This document shows, in pieces, positions 5,827 through 6,034 of a stretch of 6,034 bases of DNA (position 1 is its first letter; each line of letters opens with the position of its first letter). The notes below the pieces were generated by a model, which made no database searches, was not told the DNA's origin, and worked only from the letters and a program-made list of their open reading frames with translations. Origin of the DNA: Candidatus Sulfotelmatobacter sp. (GTDB lineage Bacteria > Acidobacteriota > Terriglobia > Terriglobales > Acidobacteriaceae); assembly GCA_030044775.1 (NCBI GenBank), contig JASICF010000169.1, positions 1 through 6,034 on the forward strand. The letters are read 5' to 3'. The translations under genes were made by a program, and so were the position numbers.

Positions 5827-6034
5827 ATGCACGCAAAGAAGCACATTCACTTGATCGGGATCTGCGGCACGGCCATGGCTTCGCTCGCGGGAATGCTGAA
5901 GGAACGCGGTTTTCAGGTGAGTGGTTCCGATTCGGCAGCGTATCCGCCGATGTCCGATTTTCTTGCCGGCTTGGGCGTCACCGTTGCGCAACCTTTCGAT
6001 CAAAAAAATCTTGATCCGCGCCCCGACCTGGTGG
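5827..6034 (+). CDS. mpl: UDP-N-acetylmuramate:L-alanyl-gamma-D-glutamyl-meso-DAP ligase, 5' part (runs off window)
   Basis: Mpl is a cytoplasmic Mur-ligase family enzyme that joins the recycled tripeptide L-Ala-D-Glu-meso-DAP to UDP-MurNAc with ATP, short-circuiting de novo MurC/D/E synthesis. Only the first 69 residues are visible, all within the UDP-MurNAc-binding N-terminal domain. Seen directly: a Rossmann-like opening HIHLIGICGTAMASLAGML (residues 6-24) with the GICGT turn, then QVSGSD (30-35) and YPPMSDFLAGLG (39-50). The GICGT and YPPMS motifs match Mpl better than MurC, which usually has GIGGxGMS and lacks YPPMS. The ATP-binding and C-terminal domains are outside the window, so Mpl versus MurC rests on these motifs plus the neighbouring LD-carboxypeptidase. 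A Shine-Dalgarno at 5817-5821 supports the ATG. An A7 run at 6002-6008 lies within Gln-Lys-Asn codons, and the frame stays open through it. Confidence 0.88.
   Translation, partial: MHAKKHIHLIGICGTAMASLAGMLKERGFQVSGSDSAAYPPMSDFLAGLGVTVAQPFDQKNLDPRPDLV

Noticed and set aside
6002..6008. A7 run in mpl as a programmed slippage site
   Set aside because: The codon phase (CAA AAA AAT) does not fit the usual X XXY YYZ arrangement, and the reading frame stays open with Mpl-like sequence on both sides.

Overview
The window reads as ordinary chromosomal DNA from a free-living bacterium. It is moderately GC-rich by eye, and all seven genes lie on the + strand, tightly packed. The gene set and the style of the proteins (a GT-C-type membrane protein, an MgtC/SapB protein, and a DapF-like protein carrying SGNG and SSGTG motifs) suggest an Acidobacteriota-like organism. 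That placement is inference from sequence style and is not tested here. I see no tRNA, rRNA, CRISPR array, insertion sequence or long repeat.

Left part (1-3058): the 3' end of an S-methyl-5'-thioadenosine phosphorylase gene (methionine salvage) is followed after 28 bp by a complete PfkB-family sugar/nucleoside kinase. The kinase stop codon overlaps (ATGA) the start of a 570-residue polytopic membrane protein that resembles GT-C glycosyltransferases. These three are probably co-transcribed.

Middle (3059-3175): a short gap with a weak promoter-like sequence separates the membrane protein gene from an MgtC/SapB family gene. The MgtC/SapB stop codon overlaps a GTG start (GTGA) of a diaminopimelate epimerase homologue, so those two are likely translationally coupled.

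Right part (3880-6034): the DapF homologue, an S66-family LD-carboxypeptidase and the 5' end of mpl (UDP-MurNAc:tripeptide ligase) follow in series. Together they form a coherent meso-DAP/peptidoglycan module. DapF would make meso-DAP. LdcA trims recovered tetrapeptide to tripeptide. Mpl reattaches the tripeptide to UDP-MurNAc.

The most notable observation is in the DapF homologue. Both positions that hold the catalytic cysteine pair in classical DapF (CGNG and CG[TS]G) read serine here (Ser82 and Ser221), while the rest of the active-site framework is intact. This is either a variant epimerase chemistry or a changed function. No obviously new multi-gene system was found.
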